Source: Actinosynnema sp040640215 (GTDB lineage: Bacteria; Actinomycetota; Actinomycetes; Mycobacteriales; Pseudonocardiaceae). From it: DNA of 64,000 bases. Positions 18,141 through 26,405 of the stretch are shown piece by piece. The notes beneath the pieces are model-generated. The model saw only the letters and a list, made by a program, of their open reading frames with translations, was not told where the DNA came from and ran no database searches. The DNA is taken from contig NZ_JBFABG010000021.1 in NCBI RefSeq assembly GCF_040640215.1, positions 18,642 through 82,641 on the forward strand, in the 5' to 3' direction. A program made the translations under genes and the position numbers. Position 1 is the first letter of the stretch, and every line of letters starts with the position of its first letter.

Positions 18141-19386
18141 GGGACAGCCCCGTTTCCCGCCAGTTGTCGGGCAGCAGGTGGTCCAGCACGTCGTCCACGG
18201 TCACCGCGCCGAGCAGGTGGTCGGACTCGTCGACGACCGGTCCGCACACCAGGTTGTACGCGGCGAAGTACCTGGTCACGTCGCTCAGCGAGGCATCCGC
18301 GGACAACGTCGCCAGGTCGGTGTCCAACACCCCCGCCACCAGGTCGGACGGAGGTTCCCGGAGCAACCGCTGGATGTGCACGCACCCCAGGTACCGCCCG
18401 GTGGGCGTGGCGGTCGGCGCGCGGCACACGAACACCATGCTGGCCAGCGCGGGCGTCAGGTCCGGGTTGCGCACGTGCGCCAGCGCCTCGGCCACCGTGG
18501 AGTCCGGGGCCAGCACCACCGGCTCCGGCGTCATCAGCCCACCCGCGGTGTCGAAGTTGTACTCCAGCAGGCGTTTCACCGGGGCCGACTCCTCCGGCCC
18601 CATCAGCTCCAGCAGCCGGTCCTTGTCCCGCTCGGGCAGCTCGGCCAGCAGGTCCGCCGCGTCGTCCGGGTTCATCGCCTCCAGCACGTCCGCGGCGCGC
18701 TCCTCGTCCAGGTGCGCCAGCAGGTCCTTCTGGTCGTCGTCGGGCAGCTCCTCGATCACGTCGGCCAGGCGTTCGTCGTCCAGTGCCTCGGCCACCTCGT
18801 ACCGCCGCTTCACCGGCAGGCTGTGCAGCGCCAGGGCCACGTCCGCCGCGCGCATCGTCTCGAAGATCGCGACGAGGTGCTGCGCGCCCTGCGGCTGCCC
18901 GGCGATCTCGGTCACCGACAGCCCGGTCAGCTCCTCCCACCGCAGCACCTGCACGGGGCCGCGTCGCGCGAGCCGCCCGGTGCGCTCGCGCACGGCGACC
19001 CGCGTCATCCGCCAGTCCCGGGTCCTGGTCGGCTCCATGGCCGCGTCCACCAGCACCGCATCGGCTCCGGCGTCGGTGCGCACGCGGGCGTCCAGCATTT
19101 CGCCCACCACCAGCACCTCGTTGGTGCGCTGGTGGAAGTGCCGCAGGTTGACCGACCCGGTGGCGAGCGTCACGGCGTTCGGCTCGATCGAGGTGACCCG
19201 CAGCATCGGCACGAAGATCCGCCGCCGGGTGGCCAGTTCCAGCACCAGACCGAGCACGCGCGGCGGTTGTCGGTCCACGCGCAACCCGATCACCAGGTCA
19301 CGCACCTTGCCGATGGATTCCCCGTCGGGCCCGAACACGGGCAATCCGGCGAGCTGAGCGGCGAAAACCCGGTTCACGGCGACCAC
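18133..19386 (-). CDS. PRC-barrel / MgtE-N / CBS-pair protein without a transport domain
   Basis: 417 residues. A PRC-barrel-like N-terminal part (about 10-85, LPVFGPDGESIGKVRDLVIG) and a second similar segment precede a MgtE intracellular N domain with its repeated helical pairs (LPVKRRYEVAEALDDERLADVIEELPDDDQ). A CBS pair follows (AGGLMTPEPVVLAPDSTVAEAL... to DHLLGAVTVDDVLDHLLPD). It lacks the five-helix MgtE channel, so it is a soluble sensor-like relative. The GTG start has TAGCCT (19398-19393) 6 bases upstream, within a duplicated block beside the assembly gap. It is the counterpart of Rv1232c. Confidence 0.88.
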   Translation of the reverse strand: MVAVNRVFAAQLAGLPVFGPDGESIGKVRDLVIGLRVDRQPPRVLGLVLELATRRRIFVPMLRVTSIEPNAVTLATGSVNLRHFHQRTNEVLVVGEMLDARVRTDAGADAVLVDAAMEPTRTRDWRMTRVAVRERTGRLARRGPVQVLRWEELTGLSVTEIAGQPQGAQHLVAIFETMRAADVALALHSLPVKRRYEVAEALDDERLADVIEELPDDDQKDLLAHLDEERAADVLEAMNPDDAADLLAELPERDKDRLLELMGPEESAPVKRLLEYNFDTAGGLMTPEPVVLAPDSTVAEALAHVRNPDLTPALASMVFVCRAPTATPTGRYLGCVHIQRLLREPPSDLVAGVLDTDLATLSADASLSDVTRYFAAYNLVCGPVVDESDHLLGAVTVDDVLDHLLPDNWRETGLSHA

Positions 19387-19392
19387 TGGGCC

Positions 19393-19398
19393 AGGCTA
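19393..19398 (-). promoter_or_regulatory. -10 element for the leaderless MgtE-N/CBS gene
   Basis: Reverse-strand TAGCCT lies 6 bases before the GTG at 19386. A second copy (19661-19666) exists because of the tandem duplication around the gap. Confidence 0.4.
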
Positions 19399-19656
19399 AC
19401 CAAGGTCAGGTCCGCCCGCCTCACGCCGAACCGAACGACCCTCGTTTCCCGGCACACCCGGCNNNNNNNNNNNNNNNNNNNNNNNNNNNNNNNNNNNNNN
19501 NNNNNNNNNNNNNNNNNNNNNNNNNNNNNNNNNNNNNNNNNNNNNNNNNNNNNNNNNNNNGCACGGCCTGGAGCAACACCGGCGACACCGCGAACCCGTG
19601 CCGCCGGTACGCCGCCACCGCCCTCGTGCTGGAGTGCACGGTCACCCGTTCCGCTG
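19396..19656 (-). pseudogene. Extra partial copy of the GNAT 3' end, containing the gap
   Basis: On the reverse strand this repeats the last part of the acetyltransferase (TVHSSTRAVAAYRRHGFAVS) and is split by the Ns. It has no start of its own. It is part of the 168-bp duplication and probably not a real gene fragment. Confidence 0.6.
19463..19560. other. Assembly gap (98 N)
   Basis: A run of 98 N. The flanking sequences are copies of contiguous sequence at 19721-19739, suggesting the true gap length is about -2, meaning the contig ends overlap. Confidence 0.95.
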
Positions 19657-19663
19657 GGCCAGG

Positions 19664-20182
19664 CTAACCAAGGTCAGGTCCGCCCGCCTCACGCCGAACC
19701 GAACGACCCTCGTTTCCCGGCACACCCGGCACGGCCTGGAGCAACACCGGCGACACCGCGAACCCGTGCCGCCGGTACGCCGCCACCGCCCTCGTGCTGG
19801 AGTGCACGGTCACCCGTTCCGCTGCGATCTCGGTCGCCTTCGCGAGCACGGCGTCGATCAACCGACCTCCGATCCCACCGGAGCGCTCCTCCGGCACCAC
19901 GTACACGCACTGCACGTCCGCCGACGTCCGCTCGAACGCCAGGGGATGCGGCACCCGAGGCAGAACCGCGAGCCACGCCATCCCCACCGCCCGCCCGTCC
20001 CGCACCGCCACGGCGCAGCGGTGCGAATCGACGTGCTCCGCGGCCCACGTCGTGAACCGGTTCACGAACTCGTCCAACGCCATCGGCGGCGGTCCGTGCA
20101 CCTCTTCCGCCCAATGCCACCGCAGCTCGGCCACGGCGCGCATCCAGTCCGGTCCGGCAGTCACGATCTCGACGGAGTCCAC
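19664..20182 (-). CDS. GNAT family N-acetyltransferase
   Basis: 172 residues from GTG 20182. The acetyl-CoA binding part has VQCVYVVPEERSGGIGGRLIDAVLAKA, with the Q/R-x-x-G-x-G/A signature. The C-terminal STRAVAAYRRHGFAVSP helix-strand is typical of GNAT motif B. A tryptophan-rich N-terminus (DWMRAVAELRWHWAEEV) precedes it. The substrate is unknown. CATCAT lies 6 bases before the GTG, suggesting a leaderless start. It lies upstream of the MgtE-N/CBS gene on the same strand, and its 3' end is duplicated at the assembly gap. Confidence 0.82.
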   Translation of the reverse strand: MDSVEIVTAGPDWMRAVAELRWHWAEEVHGPPPMALDEFVNRFTTWAAEHVDSHRCAVAVRDGRAVGMAWLAVLPRVPHPLAFERTSADVQCVYVVPEERSGGIGGRLIDAVLAKATEIAAERVTVHSSTRAVAAYRRHGFAVSPVLLQAVPGVPGNEGRSVRREAGGPDLG

Positions 20183-20327
20183 ATCCCGATGATGCCGACG
20201 CGCCGGTTCCCGGGTCGGTCGCGTGCGCGGATACGACGTGCTGGACGCGTTCACGGACCGCGCCGCTGTCGGCGACTGCCTTCGCCCCGGCTCCGCTGAC
20301 GGACGCGCTGGGTCGCCGAAAGCCGGA

Positions 20328-21194
20328 TCAGGGCTCCTTGACGGCCAACAACCGCGCCACCGACTCGCAGAACTCCGCTGTCCCGGTCTCGCCGGCCTCC
20401 GTGCACCACAACCAGTTGTCGACGGCCCGGTACAACGTCCACAGCCGGGCGCGCTCGGCGTCCAGCTCGCCGAGGTCGCACAACGCCGCCAGCCGCTCCA
20501 GCACGCCGCGCTCACCGTCCAGCTCGGCGGACCGGTTCCACAGCAACGGGATCACGCCGAACTCGCGGTCTCCGGCGATCGGTTTCGGGTCGATCATCAG
20601 CCACGGCTCGCGGTCGGCGCGGAGCACGTTCTCGTAGTGCAGGTCCTGGTTGGCCAGCGTGTTCCCGGCGGTGGCGGCGAGCTCGCGGCCCAGTTCGCCG
20701 GCCAGGCGGATGAACCGCTCCGGGACGACGCCGCCCAGGTTCGCGTTCCCCTCGGCGAGGTCCGCCACCTCGACGCGGCGGAACTCCGGCCCGGCGGGCA
20801 GCCGCAGCCGCCGCAGCAGGCCGCCGGTGACCTCCAACGCCTCCTCGATGCACGTGTCCCGCAACGACCGGCGGTGGTCGAGGCGTTCCAGCAGCAGCGC
20901 ACCGTGCTCGTCGTCGCTGTCCAGCAGGCGCACCACGCCGTCGCCGTCCCACGCCCTGAGCGCCAACGGTTCCTGCCGCGTCTCGTCGTCCAGCCAGGTC
21001 AGCTTGAGCACCGCGCCGCTGCCGTCCGCGCGGCGCACCGGGAGCACCACGGCGACGTAGCCGTTCATCAGGTCGCCGTCCGGGGCCAATTCCCAGCGGG
21101 CGCAGAACTTCGTGGCCAGTGCGGGCAGGGTGTCCCGCCACGCCAGCACGTCGTCGCCGTGGTCGACGGCGAAGTCCGGGGGAACCGTGATCAC
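20328..21194 (-). CDS. Aminoglycoside/hydroxyurea-type antibiotic kinase (APH(6)-like)
   Basis: 288 residues, kinase-like phosphotransferase fold. The catalytic loop and metal-binding segments are visible as NTLANQDLHYENVLRA and WLMIDPKPIAGDREFGVIPLLWN. They match the aminoglycoside 6-phosphotransferase/hydroxyurea phosphotransferase family (Pfam APH_6_hur). The GTG start overlaps the stop of the upstream gene as GTGA, and GGAG lies 5 bases before it. Homologues are frequent in soil Actinobacteria, and whether this one gives resistance is not known. Confidence 0.82.
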   Translation of the reverse strand: MITVPPDFAVDHGDDVLAWRDTLPALATKFCARWELAPDGDLMNGYVAVVLPVRRADGSGAVLKLTWLDDETRQEPLALRAWDGDGVVRLLDSDDEHGALLLERLDHRRSLRDTCIEEALEVTGGLLRRLRLPAGPEFRRVEVADLAEGNANLGGVVPERFIRLAGELGRELAATAGNTLANQDLHYENVLRADREPWLMIDPKPIAGDREFGVIPLLWNRSAELDGERGVLERLAALCDLGELDAERARLWTLYRAVDNWLWCTEAGETGTAEFCESVARLLAVKEP

Positions 21195-21526
21195 GTGAAC
21201 TCCAAGCGGTAGACCGAATCCCAGGCCGGTGTCGCGTTCAACCGGGCGGTGCGCAGCGCGGCGGCGGTGTCGTCGTCGGGGGTGGTCAAACGGGCGGTGG
21301 TGGCCACGGTGACCAGGTGGGAGTGGGTCGACGGCGAGCGCACGGTGAGCGTGCAGCGCGCGCCGTCGGCGAGGCCGGGCACCTGTTGCTCGGTGCCGCC
21401 GACCGCGATCAGCACGGTGTCGTCCCGCCACAGCGCCCACACCAGGCGCGCGCCGTGCCCGGCCGGCTCGACCCACACCGCCGCCGCCTTCCGCAGGGCG
21501 TTGTCCAGCAGTCGCGTGATCTCCAC
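21191..21526 (-). CDS. Conserved hypothetical protein, 111 residues
   Basis: A small soluble protein beginning MEITRLLDNALRKAAAVWVEP, with alternating strands (ARLVWALWRDDTVLIAVGG..QQVPGL, then CTLTVRS) and a helix near the end (DDDTAAALRTARLN). The layout suggests a split-barrel or beta-sandwich domain, but I recognise no family. It is translationally coupled to the antibiotic kinase gene (4-base overlap), so the two probably act in one response. Confidence 0.6.
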   Translation of the reverse strand: MEITRLLDNALRKAAAVWVEPAGHGARLVWALWRDDTVLIAVGGTEQQVPGLADGARCTLTVRSPSTHSHLVTVATTARLTTPDDDTAAALRTARLNATPAWDSVYRLEFT

Positions 21527-21638
21527 CGGTTCAGCGTGCCACGGCCTGTGAGCCGGGACTCACGAAATAGCGGCCGATCACCCCGCGTGCCACCCTTCGC
21601 GGACGAGAGTCACCGGTCGGTACGAGGAGGTACCCCCA

Positions 21639-22598
21639 GTGGTCGACCAGCAGCGTCCCCGTCGCTCGTGCCTCGCCGTGCCCGGGTCGAGCCAGAAGAT
21701 GATCGACAAGGCCCGCACGCTGCCCGCCGACCAGGTGTTCCTGGACCTGGAGGACGCCTGCGCGCCGCTGGCCAAGCCCGGTGCCCGCAAGACCGTCGTG
21801 GCGTCGCTGAACGAGGGCGGCTGGGGATCTCGGACCAGGGTCGTCCGGGTCAACGACTGGACCACCGAGTGGACCTACCGCGACGTCACCGAGGTCGTGG
21901 AGGGCGCGGGCGCGAACCTGGACTGCGTCATGCTGCCCAAGGTGCAGACCGCGGAGCAGGTGCACGCGCTGGACCTGCTGCTGACCCAGATCGAGAAGAC
22001 CATGGGCTTCGAGGTCGGCCGGATCGGCATCGAGGCGCAGATCGAGAACGCGCTGGGCCTGGTCAACGTCAACGCGATCGCCACCGCGTCGCCGCGCGTC
22101 GAGACCATCGTCTTCGGCCCGGCCGACTTCATGGCGTCGATCAACATGAAGTCCCTGGTGGTCGGCGAGCAGCCGCCCGGCTACGACGTCGGCGACGCCT
22201 ACCACTACATCCTCATGCAGATCCTGATGGCGGCCCGCGCCCACGACAAGCAGGCCATCGACGGCCCGTACCTCCAGATCCGCGACGTGGACGGCTTCAA
22301 GCGGGTCGCGGGCCGGTCGGCCGCGCTGGGCTTCGACGGCAAGTGGGTGCTGCACCCCGGTCAGATCGGCGCGGCGAACGAGGTGTTCAGCCCCAAGCAG
22401 GAGGACTACGACCACGCCGAGAACATCCTCGACGCGTACGACCACTACACGTCCGAGGCGGGTGGGCGGCGCGGCGCGGTCATGCTCGGCGACGAGATGA
22501 TCGACGAGGCGTCGCGGAAGATGGCGCTGGTGATCTCGTCCAAGGGACGGGCGGCCGGCCTGGCGCGCACCGACGTCTGGACACCGCCCGAAGCGTGA
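21639..22598 (+). CDS. HpcH/HpaI aldolase/citrate lyase family CoA-ester lyase
   Basis: 319 residues. The TIM-barrel signatures RSCLAVPGSSQKMIDKA, DQVFLDLEDACAP (metal-binding Glu/Asp), VMLPKVQTAEQV, IEAQIENALGLVNV and ETIVFGPADFMASI match the citrate-lyase beta/malyl-CoA lyase group. Proteins of this type cleave or form malyl-CoA or methylmalyl-CoA-type esters with Mg2+. KWVLHPGQI near the C-terminus also fits. The start is GTG, with GAGGAGG 9 bases upstream. It is a single-gene unit closed by a stem-loop. Confidence 0.88.
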   Translation: MVDQQRPRRSCLAVPGSSQKMIDKARTLPADQVFLDLEDACAPLAKPGARKTVVASLNEGGWGSRTRVVRVNDWTTEWTYRDVTEVVEGAGANLDCVMLPKVQTAEQVHALDLLLTQIEKTMGFEVGRIGIEAQIENALGLVNVNAIATASPRVETIVFGPADFMASINMKSLVVGEQPPGYDVGDAYHYILMQILMAARAHDKQAIDGPYLQIRDVDGFKRVAGRSAALGFDGKWVLHPGQIGAANEVFSPKQEDYDHAENILDAYDHYTSEAGGRRGAVMLGDEMIDEASRKMALVISSKGRAAGLARTDVWTPPEA

Positions 22599-22607
22599 CC
22601 TCCGGTG

Positions 22608-22639
22608 CCGGGGAAGTCACGGTGAGGTGACCTCCCCGG
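22608..22639 (+). terminator. Stem-loop after the CoA-ester lyase gene
   Basis: A 13-bp stem with one mismatch (CCGGGGAAGTCAC with GTGACCTCCCCGG) and the loop GGTGAG begins 9 bases after the stop codon. Confidence 0.65.
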
Positions 22640-22705
22640 TGAGCATTCTGACAAATCGCCGGTGGGAGTGGCGATCAAGGGGTGCGGCCGGTGCATGGTG
22701 AGCCC

Positions 22706-22876
22706 ATGTCACGTTCCCGTCACGCGAGGCCCCGGATGCGGCTGTTCCGCCGGCGGTCGGCCGACGACCTGCTCCAGCGCAGCTTCCGGACCTGCCCCGG
22801 CTGCGCGGCCGACGTCCACGTGTTCGCGGAGGTCTGCCGGCACTGCGGCGGGGCGCTGGAGCTGCTCCGGGCGTGA
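22706..22876 (+). CDS. Small zinc-ribbon protein
   Basis: A 56-residue protein. An arginine-rich N-terminus (MSRSRHARPRMRLFRRR) precedes a CPGC and CRHC pair 14 residues apart, forming a rubredoxin-type zinc knuckle. It may be a small nucleic-acid or protein binding factor. The start could also be an in-frame GTG at 22682, giving 64 residues. No neighbour suggests a role. Confidence 0.5.
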   Translation: MSRSRHARPRMRLFRRRSADDLLQRSFRTCPGCAADVHVFAEVCRHCGGALELLRA

Positions 22877-22931
22877 CCGGCGCTGCTCGTCCGGGCTCGG
22901 ACTCGGTCGCGCCGGATCGCGCCGGGTCGGG

Positions 22932-23231
22932 TCAGGTGGTGAACGTGATCGTCGAGACGATGTCGTTGCCGTTCTTCACGAGCCAGTAGAAGGCCGCGAC
23001 CCACAGGATCACCGCGATCACGCCGAGCACCGTGAACACCACCCCGAGGACGAGGCCCGCGGTGGCCAGGCCGCGTCCGTCCTCGCCGGTCCGCTTGATC
23101 TGGTTCCGGGCGATGACGCCCAGCGCGATCCCGGCGGGTGCGAAGACGAACGCGCAGATCAGCGCCGCGATCGCCATCCCGTTGGTACGTCTGGGCGGCG
23201 GGTGGTAGCCACCCTGCGGGTAGTAGGCCAT
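22932..23231 (-). CDS. DUF4190 small membrane protein
   Basis: 99 residues. A short Y/P/G-rich N-terminus (MAYYPQGGYHPPP) precedes two transmembrane helices (about 18-40 and 56-82) joined by a RNQIKRTGEDGRG loop. This is the DUF4190 pattern common in Actinobacteria. The ATG at 23231 has GGGGA 8 bases upstream. The position corresponds to M. tuberculosis Rv1233c. Function is unknown. Confidence 0.82.
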   Translation of the reverse strand: MAYYPQGGYHPPPRRTNGMAIAALICAFVFAPAGIALGVIARNQIKRTGEDGRGLATAGLVLGVVFTVLGVIAVILWVAAFYWLVKNGNDIVSTITFTT

Positions 23232-23375
23232 GGAGCTTCCCCCTCTGGGCAGTGGGCGCACACGGTAACCCGCTGTTTCGGTTCAGCGCGTGGTGGTGAG
23301 CACCTTCGTGACGTGAACGCTCGTCAACCGTCCCATACTCGCCGGTAACCTCGGGAGCTGCGAAGGGATCGTGCC

Positions 23376-24177
23376 ATGGCGCGCCTGGCCCGGACCGCCG
23401 GACTCACCGACGTCCAGGAGGAGATCCTCTCCACGGTCCGCTCCTTCGTGGACAAGGAGATCATCCCGCACGCGCGGGCGCTGGAGCACGGCGACACCTA
23501 CCCGCAGGACATCGTCGACGGCATGAAGGAGATGGGCCTGTTCGGGCTCACCGTCCCCGAGGAGTTCGGCGGTCTCGGCGAGTCGCCGCTGACCTGCGCG
23601 CTGGTGGTCGAGCAGATCGCGCGCGGCTGGATGTCGGTGTCGGGCGTGATCAACACCCACTTCATCGTCGCCCACACGCTCGCGCGGCACGGGACGCCCG
23701 AGGAGAAGTGGGAGTACCTGCCGCGCATGGCCACCGGCGAGGTGCGCGGGTCGTTCTCCCTGTCCGAGCCGGAGCTGGGGTCGGACGTCGCGGCGATCCG
23801 GACGCGCGCGACGCGCCCCAGGTCCGGGTACCTGATCGACGGCCAGACGATGTGGCTGACCAACGGCGGCACGTCCAACCTCACCGCGGTCCTGGTGAAG
23901 ACGGACGAGAGGGTGGAGAAGGCCCACCGGAACCTGACGGCGTTCCTGGTCGAGAAGCCCGAGGGGTACGGGGAGGTCCTGCCGGCCTCACCATCCCGGG
24001 CAAGATCGACCTGGCGATCGAGTCCGGATCAACGGCGGGTACGGGTACTCGAAGGAGTACGAGATCGAGCGGCTGATGCGCGAGGCCCCGTTCCTGCTGA
24101 TCGGCGAGGGGACCGGCGAGATCCAGAAGACCGCCATCAGCCGGGGGCTGCTGCGCGACTACCGGTCGCGGGGCTGA
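23376..24177 (+). pseudogene. Decayed acyl-CoA dehydrogenase
   Basis: The first 200 residues are a good acyl-CoA dehydrogenase N-terminal and middle domain (GLTDVQEEILSTVRSFVDKEIIP, FSLSEPELGSDVAAIRTRA, TNGGTSNLTAV). After about 23985 the frame changes (GLTIPGKID appears in another frame). Most of the C-terminal helical domain is then missing. A remnant of the family's end (RINGGYGYSKEYEIERLMREAPF..GTGEIQKTAISRGLL) follows in yet another frame, to a TGA at 24175-24177. At least two frameshifts and an internal deletion of roughly 100 codons make an active enzyme impossible. The upstream part may still be translated. Confidence 0.85.
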
Positions 24178-24460
24178 CCTGCCGGCTCGTGCTGGTTCCA
24201 GCTTGAGGGGTTCAAGAGCGTGGGGTGGGCCGCGCGTCGGGGCGGGGCTGGTGGGGGCCTGGCGGGCGCGTCTCTTCCGACCTGGGTGTTCCGGGGGCCT
24301 TTGAGGGGTGTTTTGGCTGGTCGACGCGCTACTGGGTGATCGTTCGAGGGCGGTGGTGGGCCGATCGAGGTCACGGAAGCGTGGAGTTCCTGGTCACCCG
24401 TTTCGCGCTGTTCGCCCGCCCTTGGCAGGATGGGGGTGATCAGCAGAAGAGGTGGTCTCC

Positions 24461-24988
24461 GTGACGAGTTCCTTCTCCGGTCAGAGCCGGCCAGGTGTGC
24501 CGCCGCGACTGCCGACGCCGCCCACCGGGTGGCCGATCGGCTCCTACGGCACCTACGAGGAGGCCCAGCGGGCGGTCGACTTCCTCGCCGACGGTGACTT
24601 CCCCGTGCAGGAGGTGACCATCGTGGGCGTGGACCTGATGCTCGTCGAGCGGGTCACCGGGCGTCTCACGTGGGGGCGGGTGCTGGGTACCGGTGCTGCC
24701 TCCGGGGCCTGGTTCGGGTTGTTCGTCGGCGTGTTGCTGTCCTTGTTCAACACGAACACCGGGGCGAGCTTCGGGCCGATCCTCGTCGGGCTGGTCGTCG
24801 GCATCGGGTTCGGGTTGATCTTCGCCGCCGTCGGGTACGGGTCCGCCCGGGGCAAGCGCGACTTCCAGTCCGCCAGCCAGTTGGTGGCCGGGCGCTACGA
24901 CGTGCTGTGCCAGCCCCGCAGCGCCGAGCGCGGGCGGGACCAGCTCGCCAAGCTGGCCATGCGTCCGGGCGACGCGCCGAAGGAGTAG
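24461..24988 (+). CDS. General stress protein 17M-like membrane protein
   Basis: 175 residues. The N-terminal domain (GSYGTYEEAQRAVDFLADGDFPVQEVTIVGVDL) is the conserved general-stress-protein-17M-like fold. Two glycine-rich transmembrane helices follow (about 74-98 and 104-126). The C-terminus reads GRYDVLCQP. The GTG start has AGAGGTGG 7 bases upstream. It directly precedes lpqY, as Rv1234 precedes lpqY in M. tuberculosis. The function is unknown, and the conserved linkage suggests a trehalose or envelope connection. Confidence 0.8.
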   Translation: MTSSFSGQSRPGVPPRLPTPPTGWPIGSYGTYEEAQRAVDFLADGDFPVQEVTIVGVDLMLVERVTGRLTWGRVLGTGAASGAWFGLFVGVLLSLFNTNTGASFGPILVGLVVGIGFGLIFAAVGYGSARGKRDFQSASQLVAGRYDVLCQPRSAERGRDQLAKLAMRPGDAPKE

Positions 24989-25163
24989 AGGTTTCACCCC
25001 GTTGATCACCGGGTAGTGCCCTTCCGGGCTCCGGTGGTTGCGGCACCTGATCACCGGGCCTACGTTCGTTCCACCGGTCGGCCTCGCGGCCCGCCGGTGG
25101 GGCACGACGAGGTGCCGGGCGCTGCGGTCTGGCTCCTCCGCTGTCAAGAAGGAGGCTGGGCCG

Positions 25164-26405
25164 ATGACACGACATCGGTTGGCCGCCGTCGGGTGCGCCG
25201 CGCTGGTCGCGGCGTCCGGGCTGGCGGGGTGTGGCTCGGGTGACGGCGGGATCACCATCAACGTCTACAAGTACCCGCAGGAGAGCTTCCAGAAGATCGT
25301 CGACCGGTGCAACGAGACCGCGAACGGCTACCGGATCGTCTACCACAAGCTCCCGCGCGAGGCCGACGGCCAGCGGGAGCAGCTCGTCCGCCGGCTCGCC
25401 GCCGAGGACGACGGGATGGACGTCCTCGGGCTGGACGTGACGTGGACCGCCGAGCTGGCCAAGGCCGGCTGGATCAAGGAGTTCACCGGCTCCGCCAAGT
25501 CCGAGGTCGAGAAGGGCACGCTGTCGACCCCGCTGGAGACCGCCCGCTACGAGGGCAAGCTGTACGGCGCTCCGGACAACACCAACGTCCAGCTCCTCTG
25601 GTACCGCAGTGACCTCGTCCCCACTCCGCCCAAGACCTGGGACGAGATGATCGAGATGGGTTCCCGGCTCAAGGCCGAGAACAAGCCCGGCCTGGTCGAG
25701 GCGCAGGGCAAGCAGTACGAGGGCCTGGTCGTCCTGTTCAACACGCTGGTCAGCTCCGCGGGCGGCGAGATCCTGAACGAGAACGGCACCAAGGCCGTGG
25801 TGGACGACAAGTCCGTCAAAGCGCTCGAAGTCCTGAAGAAGTTCGCCACCTCGGACGTGGCAGACCCGTCGTTCTCGAACTTCGCCGAGGACGACGCGCG
25901 CCTGGCCATGGAGGGCGGCAAAGCCGCGTTCATGCTGAACTGGCCCTACGTCTACGCCGCCGCGCAGAAGCTGCCCGACTTCGCGGCGAACTTCAAGTGG
26001 GCCCCGTTCCCGTCCATCGACGGCCAGGACGCCAAGGTCACGGTCGGCGGCGTCAACTACGCGGTGAGCGCCTTCACCCCGCACGCCGAGCAGTCCTTCG
26101 ACGCGGTGACGTGCCTGCGCAGCGCCGAGAACCAGAAGTTCGCGGCCATCAACGACGGTGTGCCACCGACCATCGAAGCGGTCTACGACGACCCGGAGAT
26201 GGCCAAGCCGTACCCCATGAAGGAAGCCATCCTGGACACGCTGAAGAACGCGAGCGTCCGCCCGCGCACCCCGGCGTACCAGAACGTGTCGACGGTGATC
26301 TCCACGATCCTGTCGCCGCCCGGCGCGATCGACCCCCAGGCCACGGCGGACCGGTTGCGCACCGAGTTGCAGGACGCGCTCGACTCCAAGGGGGTGCTGC
26401 CGTGA
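25164..26405 (+). CDS. lpqY: Trehalose ABC transporter substrate-binding lipoprotein
   Basis: 413 residues. The signal peptide ends in a lipobox (GLAGC, Cys23), so the protein is lipid-anchored outside the membrane. The mature part is a family-1 sugar-binding protein (ITINVYKYPQESFQKIVDRCN, DVLGLDVTWTAELAKAGW, APDNTNVQLLWYRSDL, GKAAFMLNWPYVY). In mycobacteria LpqY-SugABC recycles trehalose released during mycolate transfer. In a non-mycolate organism it would import trehalose as a nutrient or osmolyte. The ATG has AAGGAGG 9 bases upstream. GTGA overlap couples it to sugA. Confidence 0.88.
   Translation: MTRHRLAAVGCAALVAASGLAGCGSGDGGITINVYKYPQESFQKIVDRCNETANGYRIVYHKLPREADGQREQLVRRLAAEDDGMDVLGLDVTWTAELAKAGWIKEFTGSAKSEVEKGTLSTPLETARYEGKLYGAPDNTNVQLLWYRSDLVPTPPKTWDEMIEMGSRLKAENKPGLVEAQGKQYEGLVVLFNTLVSSAGGEILNENGTKAVVDDKSVKALEVLKKFATSDVADPSFSNFAEDDARLAMEGGKAAFMLNWPYVYAAAQKLPDFAANFKWAPFPSIDGQDAKVTVGGVNYAVSAFTPHAEQSFDAVTCLRSAENQKFAAINDGVPPTIEAVYDDPEMAKPYPMKEAILDTLKNASVRPRTPAYQNVSTVISTILSPPGAIDPQATADRLRTELQDALDSKGVLP

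Larger units (their letters stand above)
19386..19824. repeat. 168-bp tandem duplication interrupted by the assembly gap
   Basis: Bases 19386-19462 recur at 19654-19730, and bases 19561-19656 recur at 19729-19824. Without the Ns, both halves would be offset by the same 168 bases if the flanking ends overlap by 2 bases. The junction shows 3-base microhomology (CTG). The unit covers the 3' end of the GNAT gene and the promoter of the MgtE-N/CBS gene. This is most simply a scaffolding artefact from overlapping contig ends, though a real small tandem duplication is possible. Confidence 0.85.
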
